This document shows, piece after piece, positions 17,109 through 26,473 of a stretch of 64,000 bases of DNA (its first letter is position 1; the number at the start of each line of letters is the position of its first letter). The notes beneath the pieces were generated by a model. It did no database searches and was not told the DNA's origin. It saw only the letters and a list, made by a program, of their open reading frames with translations. Origin of the DNA: Leptolyngbya sp. PCC 7375. GTDB lineage: Bacteria > Cyanobacteriota > Cyanobacteriia > Phormidesmidales > Phormidesmidaceae. The stretch is from positions 4,140,486 to 4,204,485 of the forward strand of contig NZ_JH993797.1 in NCBI RefSeq assembly GCF_000316115.1, written 5' to 3'. The translations under genes were made by a program, and so were the position numbers.

Positions 17109-17978
17109 ATGGCCCAGCGGTTAGATGGCAAAGCACTTGCCAACAAAATTCAATCCCAGCTCGCAGCCGACATTAATCATGACAGTGAGCATAGGGACAG
17201 ACCACCAGGCTTAGCCGTACTAATGGTAGGTGACCATCCCGCCAGTGCCGCTTACGTCAGAAATAAAGAACGGGCCTGCGAACGGCTGGGAATTGCATCT
17301 TTTGGCTCCCATTTACCTGCTGACACGTCTCAAGCGACGGTCGCTGAAATGATTGACCAGCTGAATCAAGATGACCGAGTAGATGGCATTTTAGTTCAGC
17401 TACCTCTACCTGACCATATAGATGCTGTAGCACTGCTTAATCGCATCGATCCGGCTAAGGATGCTGATGGATTGCATCCTGAAAATATGGGGCGGCTGAT
17501 ACGTGGAGAATCTGGCCTGCGCAGCTGCACTCCCGCTGGCGTCATGGCTGTCCTGAAGGAGTACAACATTGAACCAGCCGGGAAAAAGGCTGTTGTACTA
17601 GGGCGTAGCATCTTAGTCGGTAAACCGATGGCCCTCATGTTGCTAGAGGCAAATGCCACGGTCACGATTGCCCACTCTCGAACACAAGATTTAGCTGAAC
17701 TATGCCGTCAGGCAGATATTTTAGTTGCGGCTGTGGGCCGCCCCAATATGATCGGTGCTGATTGGGTCAAACCAGGAGCCACTGTGATTGATGTGGGAAT
17801 TAATCGTATTCAGGATGCCGAGTCAGGCAAATCTCGACTGGTTGGAGATGTTGATTTTGCCAGTGTGGAGCCCTTAGCTGGAGCAATTACCCCCGTACCC
17901 GGTGGAATTGGCCCCATGACAGTGACCATGTTGTTGCACAATACAGTATTAAGCTACCGTAAACGATTTAATGGTTAA
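17109..17978 (+). CDS. folD: Bifunctional methylenetetrahydrofolate dehydrogenase / methenyltetrahydrofolate cyclohydrolase
   Basis: FolD interconverts 5,10-methylene-, 5,10-methenyl- and 10-formyl-tetrahydrofolate, supplying one-carbon units. The ATG at 17109 gives 289 residues, standard for the family. Motifs are YVRNKERACERLGI (with the catalytic Lys), VDGILVQLPLPDH, KDADGLHPENMGRL, VLGRSILVGKPMA and TPVPGGIGPMTVTMLL. It leads the folD-crtE-DUF212 gene order that is common in cyanobacteria, with short gaps consistent with co-transcription. Confidence 0.96.
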   Translation: MAQRLDGKALANKIQSQLAADINHDSEHRDRPPGLAVLMVGDHPASAAYVRNKERACERLGIASFGSHLPADTSQATVAEMIDQLNQDDRVDGILVQLPLPDHIDAVALLNRIDPAKDADGLHPENMGRLIRGESGLRSCTPAGVMAVLKEYNIEPAGKKAVVLGRSILVGKPMALMLLEANATVTIAHSRTQDLAELCRQADILVAAVGRPNMIGADWVKPGATVIDVGINRIQDAESGKSRLVGDVDFASVEPLAGAITPVPGGIGPMTVTMLLHNTVLSYRKRFNG

Positions 17979-18068
17979 TTAATAGTTAGCCCTTTCGTTT
18001 TTAGCGCCACGCGATCGCATTTGTCGTTGCTGTGGTATCGATTGCTCCATAAATTCGTTTCCATAATC

Positions 18069-18977
18069 ATGATGCCCACCGATGTCGATGTTGATTTTGA
18101 CCTCAACTCCTACCTGGCCACTAAGGGGGCTGATGTTGAGGCCGCTCTCGATCAGTCATTAGCGGTGGTCTATCCCGAAATCATTTATGAGTCAATGCGC
18201 TACTCAGTGATGGCTGGGGGTAAGCGGTTACGGCCAATTCTCTGTTTGGCAACCTGCGAGTTGGTGGGAGGGACGAGCGCCCAAGCCATGCCCACAGCCT
18301 GTGCACTAGAAATGGTTCACACCATGTCGCTAATCCACGATGATCTACCGGCCATGGACAATGACGACTATCGTCGGGGCAAACTGACCAACCACAAGGT
18401 TTATGGTGACGATGTGGCAATTTTGGCAGGTGATGCCCTCCTAGCCTATGCCTTTGAATTCATTGCTGACCGCACTGAGGATGTTCCGGCAACAGCAGTT
18501 TTAGACGTTATCCGCCGACTAGGGCACGCCGTAGGGGCTGCTGGTCTTGTGGGCGGCCAAATTGTTGATTTGGCTTCCGAAGGCAAACCCGACACATCAA
18601 TTGAAACCCTCAACTTTATCCACATACATAAAACTGCGGCGTTGCTTGAGGTTTCTGTGGTCTCAGGGGCGGTCCTCGCAGGAGCTGACAATGACACCAT
18701 TGAGCGTCTTTCTCGCTATGCTCAGAATATTGGTCTAGCGTTTCAAATTGTGGATGATGTCCTAGATGTTACCTCGACCCAAGAAGAACTGGGCAAATCG
18801 ATTGGCAAAGATATTCAGGCTCAAAAGGCAACCTATCCAAGCATTTGGGGACTAGATGAGTCAAGAAAGAAGGCTGACGAACTAATCCAGGCAGCTAAAG
18901 AAGAGCTGGAACCGTTTGGCCCCCTGAAACGACCTCTGGTTGCGATCGCAGACTTTATCACTGCGCGCACTCACTAA
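18069..18977 (+). CDS. crtE: Geranylgeranyl diphosphate synthase
   Basis: A trans-prenyltransferase that builds the C20 precursor of carotenoids, phytol and quinone tails. The first Asp-rich motif DDLPAMDND is near residues 91-99. KRLRP near 52-56 binds diphosphate, and the second Asp-rich motif reads FQIVDDVLD. The ATG pair at 18069/18072 gives about 302 residues, the usual length. The frame extends upstream to 18021 without family support. It sits 90 bp after folD. Confidence 0.94.
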   Translation: MMPTDVDVDFDLNSYLATKGADVEAALDQSLAVVYPEIIYESMRYSVMAGGKRLRPILCLATCELVGGTSAQAMPTACALEMVHTMSLIHDDLPAMDNDDYRRGKLTNHKVYGDDVAILAGDALLAYAFEFIADRTEDVPATAVLDVIRRLGHAVGAAGLVGGQIVDLASEGKPDTSIETLNFIHIHKTAALLEVSVVSGAVLAGADNDTIERLSRYAQNIGLAFQIVDDVLDVTSTQEELGKSIGKDIQAQKATYPSIWGLDESRKKADELIQAAKEELEPFGPLKRPLVAIADFITARTH

Positions 18978-19011
18978 TATCTCGTTGAATTATTGAATTG
19001 AATATACTTAT

Positions 19012-19464
19012 ATGGAAACCTTTATCGAGATTCTCCAGAACCACGTTCTTGTCGTATCCCTAATTGCTTGCTTAAGCGCCCAGTTACTCAAGCTTATCAT
19101 TGAGGCTATTACCCACCATCGCTTGAACTTTCGTGTTCTGGTCGAAACAGGCGGCATGCCCAGCTCTCACTCAGCTTTAGTCACTGCGCTCACCTGCGGC
19201 ATTGGCCAGACCATCGGCTGGTCCAGTCCAGCATTTGCTGTGACTGCTGTATTTGCCGTCATTGTTATGTATGACGCCGCTGGAGTTCGCCAGGCTGCTG
19301 GCAAACAAGCACGGGTCCTCAACCAAATCGTAGATGAGTTCTTTAACGATCATGAATTTCAAGAAGATCGGCTAAAAGAACTCCTAGGTCATACGCCTTT
19401 ACAAGTAATTGCCGGTGCAGCCTTAGGTGTCTTTATTTGGCTATTAGCAGCACCGACCTATTAG
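19012..19464 (+). CDS. Divergent PAP2 / DUF212 membrane protein
   Basis: 150 residues with about four hydrophobic segments. The conserved motif VETGGMPSSHSALVTAL and the later YDAAGVRQAAGKQARVLN are hallmarks of the divergent PAP2 (DUF212) family, which is thought to relate to acid phosphatases acting on lipid phosphates. Location after crtE suggests a link to isoprenoid diphosphates, but that is inference. The IS4 element is inserted immediately after its TAG stop, so the coding region is intact while its native 3' end is displaced. Confidence 0.88.
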   Translation: METFIEILQNHVLVVSLIACLSAQLLKLIIEAITHHRLNFRVLVETGGMPSSHSALVTALTCGIGQTIGWSSPAFAVTAVFAVIVMYDAAGVRQAAGKQARVLNQIVDEFFNDHEFQEDRLKELLGHTPLQVIAGAALGVFIWLLAAPTY

Positions 19465-19473
19465 GTTTGGTAG
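19465..19473 (+). repeat. Target-site duplication, left copy
   Basis: GTTTGGTAG directly abuts the left inverted repeat. The identical nine bases follow the right inverted repeat at 21069-21077. Confidence 0.88.
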
Positions 19474-21068
19474 CCAGCCCTCTAAAGGTGGTTTTAGCTA
19501 TGTTTAATATTCCCAGCAACCTTTTATTTGCAGGCCATTGACCGGTTCGATGCTCTGAAATTGGGTTCTACATTCTCAAAATCAGTTAATAAAAACCTTA
19601 AAGGAAGGAGCCTAAATTCCATTTTGCCCTTCAATGATTCGTACGATTATCGATAGTTGCGAGTGTCATTGTAGCCATGATTTTGGGTGAGGTCTTTGAC
19701 CGGTTCATTTCAGAAAGTCCCCTGAGTGTCATGCTCAGAGTGCTGTTAGAACAAAGTTTACCGACCGATGAGGTCGATGCGCTATTTGAGCAAGAAGCTC
19801 AGTACCAGTATGAACGGACCTTGCTGTTTTCAACCGTGGTCCGTCTAATGAGTTTGGTGGTCTGTGGGATCTCCCCATCGATCAATGCAGCCTATCAATC
19901 TCAGGCCAAAGGGATTGGTGTCAGAGTCCAGTCGGTATATAACAAGCTCAATGGTCTCGAACCTCAAATCATTGAAGCCCTAGTGCGTCATGGAGTAGGT
20001 AAGGCTCAAGCCTTGATTGAGCACCTTGGGGGAGCCTTGGCCCCACTGCTACCCGGCTATCGCATCAAAATTATCGATGGAAATCATTTGGCTGCTACCG
20101 ACCGCCGCTTAGACGTGCTTCGCTCCCAGGGAAGTGCGCCGTTACCGGGCCATGCGTTGGTGATTCTAGACCCGAGATTACAGTTGGCCATTGACGTGTT
20201 TTCTTGTGAAGATGGCCACGCTCAAGAACGTGCCTTGTTGGGTCGGGTGTTGGCCACCGTTGTCAGTGGCGATGTGTGGATGGCCGACCGTAATTTTTGC
20301 ACCTTGGGGTTTATCGGTGGACTCCACAGTCGTGCCGCCTTCTTTGTGCTCCGTCAGCATGGCAACTTACCTTGGAGTGTCCTGAGTCCCTTAGAAATCA
20401 AAGGTGAGAGTCAGACGGGTTTCGTCTTCGAACAGACCATCCAAGTGGTTATCAATGAGACGATCCAGATCCCGTTACGTCGCATTGTTGTCCGACTCAC
20501 TCAGTCCACCCGTGATGGTGACACTGAACTGGCCATTATCTCCAATCTGCCCCAGTCCGATGCCTCTGCCATCGAGATTGCTGGACTGTATCAACGCCGC
20601 TGGCGAATTGAACGGCTCTTTCAAGTCCTTGATCAATGTTTTCGGGGCGAAATCGATACCTTGGCCTACCCGAGAGCGGCCTTATTCGGGTTCTGCATGG
20701 CCCTCATTTGCTACAACGTACTGGCCGTTATCAAAGCTGCCATGCGTAGCGTCCATGGCGCTGGCAAAATTGAGGCAGGCATTTCTTACTATTACCTGGC
20801 CGATGAAATCCGACGGGTCTATGATGGCATGATGATTGCCATTCCTCCGGCTCAATGGAAACCGCTTGCACGTCTTGATGAGACACAGACCACAGAGCTG
20901 TTTCAGCAATTAGCGACGAAAATGGACCTCTCCAAATTTTGCTCACACCCGAGAGGAAAAAAGAAAAAAGTCTCCAAACCAAAACCTTCTAAAAATAAGC
21001 CGCATGTTTCCACTGCTCGCTTACTGGCCCAAAAAAGACAGTCCAAAAAAGCACCTTGAAAGGGCTGG
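19474..21068 (+). mobile_element. Complete IS4-family insertion sequence, 1595 bp
   Basis: The left end CCAGCCCTCTAAAGGTG (19474-19490) and the complement of the right end, CCAGCCCTTTCAAGGTG, form 17-bp imperfect inverted repeats with two mismatches. A single full-length transposase gene fills the element. Perfect 9-bp duplications flank it, so the insertion is intact and recent enough not to have decayed. It landed one base after the stop of the DUF212 gene. Confidence 0.9.
19677..21059 (+). CDS. IS4-family transposase
   Basis: 460 residues with a DDE catalytic core: Asp134 in KIIDGNHLAAT, Asp204 in VWMADRNF, and Glu312 in the YREK-type segment LYQRRWRIERLFQVLD. An extended beta-strand insertion lies between the second Asp and Glu, as expected for IS4. 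The C-terminus is a Lys-rich tail (KKKKVSKPKPSKNKP). No frameshift or internal stop is present, so the enzyme may be active. Its stop lies just inside the right terminal repeat. Confidence 0.93.
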   Translation: MILGEVFDRFISESPLSVMLRVLLEQSLPTDEVDALFEQEAQYQYERTLLFSTVVRLMSLVVCGISPSINAAYQSQAKGIGVRVQSVYNKLNGLEPQIIEALVRHGVGKAQALIEHLGGALAPLLPGYRIKIIDGNHLAATDRRLDVLRSQGSAPLPGHALVILDPRLQLAIDVFSCEDGHAQERALLGRVLATVVSGDVWMADRNFCTLGFIGGLHSRAAFFVLRQHGNLPWSVLSPLEIKGESQTGFVFEQTIQVVINETIQIPLRRIVVRLTQSTRDGDTELAIISNLPQSDASAIEIAGLYQRRWRIERLFQVLDQCFRGEIDTLAYPRAALFGFCMALICYNVLAVIKAAMRSVHGAGKIEAGISYYYLADEIRRVYDGMMIAIPPAQWKPLARLDETQTTELFQQLATKMDLSKFCSHPRGKKKKVSKPKPSKNKPHVSTARLLAQKRQSKKAP

Positions 21069-21077
21069 GTTTGGTAG
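21069..21077 (+). repeat. Target-site duplication, right copy
   Basis: GTTTGGTAG, identical to 19465-19473, directly follows the right inverted repeat of the IS4 element. Confidence 0.88.
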
Positions 21078-21122
21078 CTTATCAAAAAGCGACTCGGCTT
21101 GCCTATGAGCGACTGTTAGGAA

Positions 21123-21851
21123 TTACTGAATTGTATCGGTCAGTCGGATGACCTTTTCCCCATTCACTAAGAAGGACGTTAGGCCGCTATCAACTAGCTG
21201 TTGTAATCTTGCTGCCGCCGCCGATGAATCGGTTGTATGCAGCACTAACAGATAGGGCTGCTGGAGATAAACTGCTAAGCCCACGCTTCCTTGTTGGGCT
21301 AAATTACGTCCAATCTCAGGATTTTGCTGATAGTCCACCAGAACGGCCACCCCCTCACCCAACAATGTTGGCTGATACTGAGCTTGCAGGTCTGCAACAG
21401 GCGTAGCAGCTACAACAGGCCCTGTCACTGGCTCCTGCTCAGTAGTAGTAGCAGAGGATGTTGTTGAGTCATCAACCACTGGCGGCTGTGTCGCAGTTGA
21501 TGGCTCAGCATCTACAACCACTGGCTCTTGCGTTGCAGTGGATGACTCAACAACAACAGTCTCAAGTTCTTCAATATCGTTGAGGTACAGTGCCCAAGAA
21601 TTAGCTACCTCCAGGGACGTGAAACCACCAGCACGAATGACGGTATCGTCCAAATAGTTACACACCAGGGTGGGCTTATCGACCGGGAGGACGGATATAG
21701 TGCGATCGCGAGTCTCCGCATCAGAACCACGCACAAGCAATAAATACTCTCCACTTGCAGGGGGTGGACAGTCAGGATAACTCTGGGCTATCCCTTGCAC
21801 ACCACTGCTAAGGAGAATAAGCATGGCTCCACTTAACCACCGATACCCCAT
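21123..21851 (-). CDS. Exported hypothetical protein with two terminal domains joined by a Thr/Val/Pro linker
   Basis: 242 residues. A signal peptide ends near GIAQS (23). Residues about 25-92 and 157-240 each read like a small alpha/beta domain (GEYLLLVRGSDAETRD; VGLAVYLQQPYLLVLHTTDSSAAAARLQQLV). The second resembles a SPOR-like fold. A low-complexity linker rich in Thr, Val, Glu and Pro joins them (VVVESSTATQEPVVV and similar). A periplasmic or cell-wall role is inferred. Its 3' end lies 45 bp from the IS4 target duplication. Confidence 0.7.
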   Translation of the reverse strand: MGYRWLSGAMLILLSSGVQGIAQSYPDCPPPASGEYLLLVRGSDAETRDRTISVLPVDKPTLVCNYLDDTVIRAGGFTSLEVANSWALYLNDIEELETVVVESSTATQEPVVVDAEPSTATQPPVVDDSTTSSATTTEQEPVTGPVVAATPVADLQAQYQPTLLGEGVAVLVDYQQNPEIGRNLAQQGSVGLAVYLQQPYLLVLHTTDSSAAAARLQQLVDSGLTSFLVNGEKVIRLTDTIQ

Positions 21852-21952
21852 AGCTAAACCTCCTAGCTAACTCAACCGCACTCGTACCCCAAAGCTGTTG
21901 TTCGGATAGAAAATACCCCAGAGTTATAGCGTGAATATGATTTGTATGCCAA

Positions 21953-22282
21953 TTATGCAGCAGCAGCTAAGGAAGCAAGCGGATCGTTAACGGAGGTCAA
22001 CGGAGTCTCAAACTCCCCAGTGGCAATATACTCAAGTCGCAGCTTCAGCCAGGTAATAAACACCTTATCAGTGGAAACTATGGCTGCTGAAGGTTGTGGG
22101 CAACTTACCTTAACAGCCTCTAGTTCAGATGCCTCCAGAAAAGCAGGCTGCTTAATTAACCAAAAATCAATCTCTTTTTCTTGTTCTTGATAATAACGTC
22201 GCCGTTCCTTAAGAACTTCTTCCAGGGGCTCTTCTTCCAGTAGAAAGCGCTGGCTGGCTACGGCGTAATAGTATGTTGTCAT
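21953..22282 (-). CDS. ycf54: Ycf54 (DUF2488), Mg-protoporphyrin monomethyl ester cyclase-associated protein
   Basis: 109 residues. The N-terminus MTTYYYAVASQRFLLEEEPL, then ERRRYYQEQEKEIDFWLIKQPAFLE, then PAAIVSTDKVFITWLKLRLEY-like text are distinctive for Ycf54. This protein binds and stabilises the AcsF oxidative cyclase that forms ring E of chlorophyll. Its presence supports a chlorophyll-making oxygenic phototroph. It is soluble and a single-gene unit here. Confidence 0.93.
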   Translation of the reverse strand: MTTYYYAVASQRFLLEEEPLEEVLKERRRYYQEQEKEIDFWLIKQPAFLEASELEAVKVSCPQPSAAIVSTDKVFITWLKLRLEYIATGEFETPLTSVNDPLASLAAAA

Positions 22283-22522
22283 CTGTCTTATAAAACCACC
22301 AAAAGTAACGACCCCGTAAGGTCAGATTTCAAATCCAATAGACAGGATTCTAACAGGGAATGTAGAACCACTGTTATTTTCTGTAATTAAACCTTGTACG
22401 CAGCCAACCTATACAAACCTGACTGTTTATAACGTTAGAAACTAGAACATACTTGTGTCTGTTCCAACATCAGCGTAGCCAACCACCTCGTATCGTTAGC
22501 CTTTGAAGAGTCTGACTTATCT

Positions 22523-24736
22523 CTAGAAATCAATCCGTGCTGTAGCGACTTCTCGAGGAGTATCTTGTTCATCTTCTTCAAGGAAGTAACGATCATCATC
22601 ATCTTGATAATCGTCATCATCAATTTCGTCTTGAAGAGTAACGTTAGCTCCATTAATTAAGACGCCCAACAAGCGGATGTCTTCGTTGAGATCTAGCTCC
22701 TCAAGCGCTGTATTCAAAACAGCTCTTTCTGTTACACCAGGCCGCGCCACCAATATCATGCCGTCGGTTTGCTCTTCCAGTAATAAAGCATCATCAACAC
22801 GACTCAAAGACGGCGTATCTAAGATAACCATGTCAAACCGCTCACGCGCATCGTCTAGGAAACGACGCATCTCGCTTGATTCAAGAATGGCAGCAGCTTG
22901 ACGCTGAGGACCAGGACTAGGAGACACATACAAGTTTTCGACAAATGGCACCATACGCACATTGTCGCCAATACTGCCACCGTAATAGCGTAGCGGTTCC
23001 ATCAAAACTTGATCATCATTCACTAATCCTAAATATTGAGCCTTAGAGCCGGAACGCAAATCAGCTTCCACTAGAAGGGTACGACGCCCCGCTTGAGCAG
23101 CTGCAATTGCCAGATTATAGGCCGTAATACTCTTACCTTCATTACTAATCGTGCTGGTCACTAACACCACACGAGGACCAATTACACTATCTTCAAAGCC
23201 TGTTAACCGCAACTTGCTCAAACAGCGTTCATAGCTACTGTGATACTGAGAATCGGACTGCACCAAAATGGGTGCCGCTTTCGCTGGGCGTGTGCGAATA
23301 ACTGGGACAGCCCCCAATATTGGCATATCTTGATCGCGCAGCAGTTTTTCCAAATCTTCGGGCGTACGGATGGTGCCATCTAACATATCCAAGAGGAAGA
23401 TGATGCCACCACCTGAAACAAGCCCCAGCAATCCTCCTATCAGGAGAATAGTGGCAGGGTTTGGCTTTTCAGGTTCGTTAATAACAGCGGTAGGAGGACT
23501 CGCCACAGTTAAGCTACTGACCGTTTCAGCCTCCGCAGCTTCCGCATCGACAATTCGAGCTTGGATCTGATCATAAAGTGCCTTTTTCAGACCCACCTGA
23601 TAGGCCAAACGCTCACGCTCCAACTGCTTATTAGGTAGACTGGAATACTGCTGGCGCAAGTCTCGAGCCGATAGGGCCAAAACTTGACTCTGACTGATCA
23701 GGGTATCTCTTTCCGTTTGCAAATTGACCAACTGGTTGGCCAAACCAGCTCGAGCAGGGTCTAAATTGCTATTGATGTTAACAATACCAGAAGGCAAAGC
23801 AGCCGTTTGACCATCACCAGACAGAACATCGTTTACCCGACGACTGAGCTGTGATTGCAATGCACTATAGTTCCGTAGAGATTCCACAACTATAGGATGA
23901 TCTTCACGATAGTCTGATGCTTGCAATATATTTAACTCGTTTTCAGCCTGATAGATTTGCGCTCGCAAATTAGCAATTAGCGGGTCAGCACTTAAAGCTG
24001 AAGACACATAGGCTTCATCAGCAGTCAGCCCCAACCGTTGTTCTAGACTACGAATTTGAGTATCAATACCAGCCAGGGTGATTTCATTCTGCCGAATTTG
24101 CTGTTGGCTACCTGAAATTTGCCCCAACAAACTGCCATCTAATGCAGCTTGAATGGCTGGTCCTTCCTGACGGTCATACTGCTCTAAAGTTTGTTCCGCT
24201 TGCCTTAGGGCGGTTTCAATGGGTGGTAGGCGCTCGTTCAAAGCATCAATAATAGCTTGCAGACGGGCTTTATTACGGACACGACTGAGCTCAACCATGC
24301 CCTGGAACAGTGTGTTTAGCACAACCGTTGCCGTCTCTTCGTCAGCATGAATAAAGCTAACATCTGCCCGAAGGCCAGTCTCACCCTTTTTGCCACCACT
24401 GACTGTCACCGTCGTATTTCTACGAACCTCCCCTGGTGTCAGATCGATACCTCTTGTCCCCAGCTGTCTAGACACCTCTTTCAGCAAGACCTCAGATAGC
24501 AGCTGATCCTTACTAATGATGCCCCTCCCAAGCTGGTCAATAGTGTCTGCCGTATTAGTAAGTGAAACCAAGGGAGCATTATCAACCAGTGTTCCCTCGG
24601 CATAGTACTCAACTGGCGGGGGCGGCTGTAGAGCTACAACTCCCGAAGCACCAACAATTGACAGTAAACAGGTCAGTCCAGCCCACTTATATCGCTGAAC
24701 AGCTAATAGATACCGCTTAAAAATAGGAGATACCAT
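22523..24736 (-). CDS. Wzc-like polysaccharide co-polymerase / BY-kinase
   Basis: About 737 residues. It has an N-terminal Wzz-type region with a membrane helix near 20-38, a long periplasmic coiled coil (about 140-400) and a second helix near 430-452. A cytoplasmic P-loop domain follows: Walker A STISNEGKS near 530, Walker A' LLVEADLR near 555, Walker B MVILDTPS near 638. It should control exopolysaccharide chain length and export with the Wza-like protein downstream of the same operon. Two oddities stand out. The first acid of Walker A' is Glu, not the usual Asp. The C-terminus is an Asp/Glu-rich tail with only two Tyr (DDDDYQDDDDRYFLEEDE), not a Tyr cluster. A GTG two codons upstream is an alternative start. 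Confidence 0.9.
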   Translation of the reverse strand: MVSPIFKRYLLAVQRYKWAGLTCLLSIVGASGVVALQPPPPVEYYAEGTLVDNAPLVSLTNTADTIDQLGRGIISKDQLLSEVLLKEVSRQLGTRGIDLTPGEVRRNTTVTVSGGKKGETGLRADVSFIHADEETATVVLNTLFQGMVELSRVRNKARLQAIIDALNERLPPIETALRQAEQTLEQYDRQEGPAIQAALDGSLLGQISGSQQQIRQNEITLAGIDTQIRSLEQRLGLTADEAYVSSALSADPLIANLRAQIYQAENELNILQASDYREDHPIVVESLRNYSALQSQLSRRVNDVLSGDGQTAALPSGIVNINSNLDPARAGLANQLVNLQTERDTLISQSQVLALSARDLRQQYSSLPNKQLERERLAYQVGLKKALYDQIQARIVDAEAAEAETVSSLTVASPPTAVINEPEKPNPATILLIGGLLGLVSGGGIIFLLDMLDGTIRTPEDLEKLLRDQDMPILGAVPVIRTRPAKAAPILVQSDSQYHSSYERCLSKLRLTGFEDSVIGPRVVLVTSTISNEGKSITAYNLAIAAAQAGRRTLLVEADLRSGSKAQYLGLVNDDQVLMEPLRYYGGSIGDNVRMVPFVENLYVSPSPGPQRQAAAILESSEMRRFLDDARERFDMVILDTPSLSRVDDALLLEEQTDGMILVARPGVTERAVLNTALEELDLNEDIRLLGVLINGANVTLQDEIDDDDYQDDDDRYFLEEDEQDTPREVATARIDF

Positions 24737-24916
24737 GGGCACTCATCGGATAAAGAGAACTAAGGGAAGGCAATGACCTGAATCATTTGCTCAGGTGACA
24801 GTCAGTAATTTTTCAGAAATCTAGGCTACTAATCCAGACGGTTAAGGCAATCATAGCTCAATCATCAAATGGATACCTCTTAGCTAGGGCATGCTGTGAA
24901 TACGGACAACGACTAA

Positions 24917-26332
24917 TCAAAAGATGTCGCGATCAAAGATGCCATCGAAAAAGAGTACAAAGCTGAGAATATCTTGAAAAGGTTGCGTAATCGTATCTAT
25001 GGCAAAGGTAATTCGGTTAATAAAGTTCCTACCAACCACAATCACATCGTTATCTCTGAGTGGGGGATTCTGTGTGGGATCTCCATGGATGGCCTCTTTG
25101 GCGTTTAACTTTTTGACAACAGCCTCACCTTGCTCTGGATCAAAGCGAATTAGAGCCACTGAGCTGAGGTTAGCTTGATTCAGAGGGATGCCAATACCAT
25201 TCCCCCCCCTGGCAGCATTGCCCACCAGGGCATCAACAAATGTACTGCCGTTCGGCAAACGTTGTCCGCCGACAGAGCCTCTAGGATAGTTAATCACTCG
25301 CACCAGGATCTCAGGCTGAGCCAGGGTAGAACGGGTAACAAAGTTGACGTCATAGTCTTGGGTTTGCGCCGGATCAAGACGAGAAATAATAACGACATCT
25401 CCATTCTCTAAGCGCTCCTCGGGAAAAGGTAAACCATCTCGAACGGGCGTGTAAAGATCTACTGTCTTTTCAATGACGCTGTTATCAGGCAAACGTCGCT
25501 GAATACGTATCTCGCGCAAATCGGCTGTACTACGAGCACCACCAGCAGCCAAGAGGGCGGCAGTCACCCGTGGAGTTTCCAGGGGGTAGAGTCCTGGGCG
25601 TTCAATTTCTCCTAACATGATGACTTCTACCCCACGCTGGGCAGTCAACGTTAAGGTAACATCAGGGACCCGATAGCTTCTTGGATCATTGGCTCGCAGA
25701 GCTTGATAGTTGGGAACAATACGGCGGTTAAGTTCAACCTCTGAAACCTGATAGGGTACCCCCTGAAGAGCATTCGCCAAACCGACAGAACGCACTTCGG
25801 AAAGCACTACATATTGGTTGTAGATGGCGCGAATTCTATTTTCAGCTTCATTGAGAGTGAGGCCTTCCAAAGACACAGCACCCTCAATGGGTAAAATCAC
25901 GTTGCCTTGCTGATCAAGGGTTGCTTGAAATGACAGATCAGGAAACCGTTGAACACTAACAAAAATACCGTCTCCAGGCCCTAAGCGATACTGATCAAAG
26001 TTACGCTCAACCGATCCTGGAGTCGAACCTGTTCGAATGCGAGGATCTAAGTCTTCTAAGGTTGGGCGGCTCTCTAAGACTTCCACCGACGGGAGTTCGG
26101 GTCCTACAGCTTCATCAGCCAGGGGAGATTCATCAATATCCTCCTCAGGTATTATATCCATAGGTGCAGCATCCTCTGTTGAGGTGTCTGATGGAAGAGG
26201 AGCTAACTGCGCTACGCTTGGATTCTGCCAAAGATTCCAAATAACGGTACTGAGCAACAGTTGCCCAGCTAGCAGGCTGAACTTCTTATCCCAGGGGCTA
26301 TGGGAAACCTTGGCATTTTTGATAAGAACCAT
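24917..26332 (-). CDS. Polysaccharide export protein, Wza/SLBB family
   Basis: 471 residues. A signal or anchor segment (LLAGQLLLSTVIWNLW) lies near 20-36, followed by an acidic linker. The poly_export domain begins at YRLGPGDGIFVSVQRFPDLS near 115, and SLBB-type segments follow (VIMLGEIERPGLYPL and DALVGNAARGG). It should form the outer-membrane or periplasmic exit channel for exopolysaccharide, paired with the Wzc-like kinase. No lipobox Cys is visible, unlike classical Wza. The next gene upstream (exosortase partner) ends 141 bp away, consistent with an operon. Confidence 0.9.
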   Translation of the reverse strand: MVLIKNAKVSHSPWDKKFSLLAGQLLLSTVIWNLWQNPSVAQLAPLPSDTSTEDAAPMDIIPEEDIDESPLADEAVGPELPSVEVLESRPTLEDLDPRIRTGSTPGSVERNFDQYRLGPGDGIFVSVQRFPDLSFQATLDQQGNVILPIEGAVSLEGLTLNEAENRIRAIYNQYVVLSEVRSVGLANALQGVPYQVSEVELNRRIVPNYQALRANDPRSYRVPDVTLTLTAQRGVEVIMLGEIERPGLYPLETPRVTAALLAAGGARSTADLREIRIQRRLPDNSVIEKTVDLYTPVRDGLPFPEERLENGDVVIISRLDPAQTQDYDVNFVTRSTLAQPEILVRVINYPRGSVGGQRLPNGSTFVDALVGNAARGGNGIGIPLNQANLSSVALIRFDPEQGEAVVKKLNAKEAIHGDPTQNPPLRDNDVIVVGRNFINRITFAIDTITQPFQDILSFVLFFDGIFDRDIF

Positions 26333-26473
26333 ACCAATTCAAAATTAACAAAACGTATTTGAAATCAAGCTAGTTCACGAAAACCATAAGTTTTTCAATG
26401 TAGCTACTTTAGCTCATCTGCTGTACCGTCATAGGTTGATGCATTCCCGTGTTTGCGGACATGAAATGAGTGG

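Noticed and set aside
25985..26045. GTTCGAATGCGAGG, a second tRNA-like string
   Set aside because: It is inside the Wza-like gene and in frame with the protein. No cloverleaf forms.
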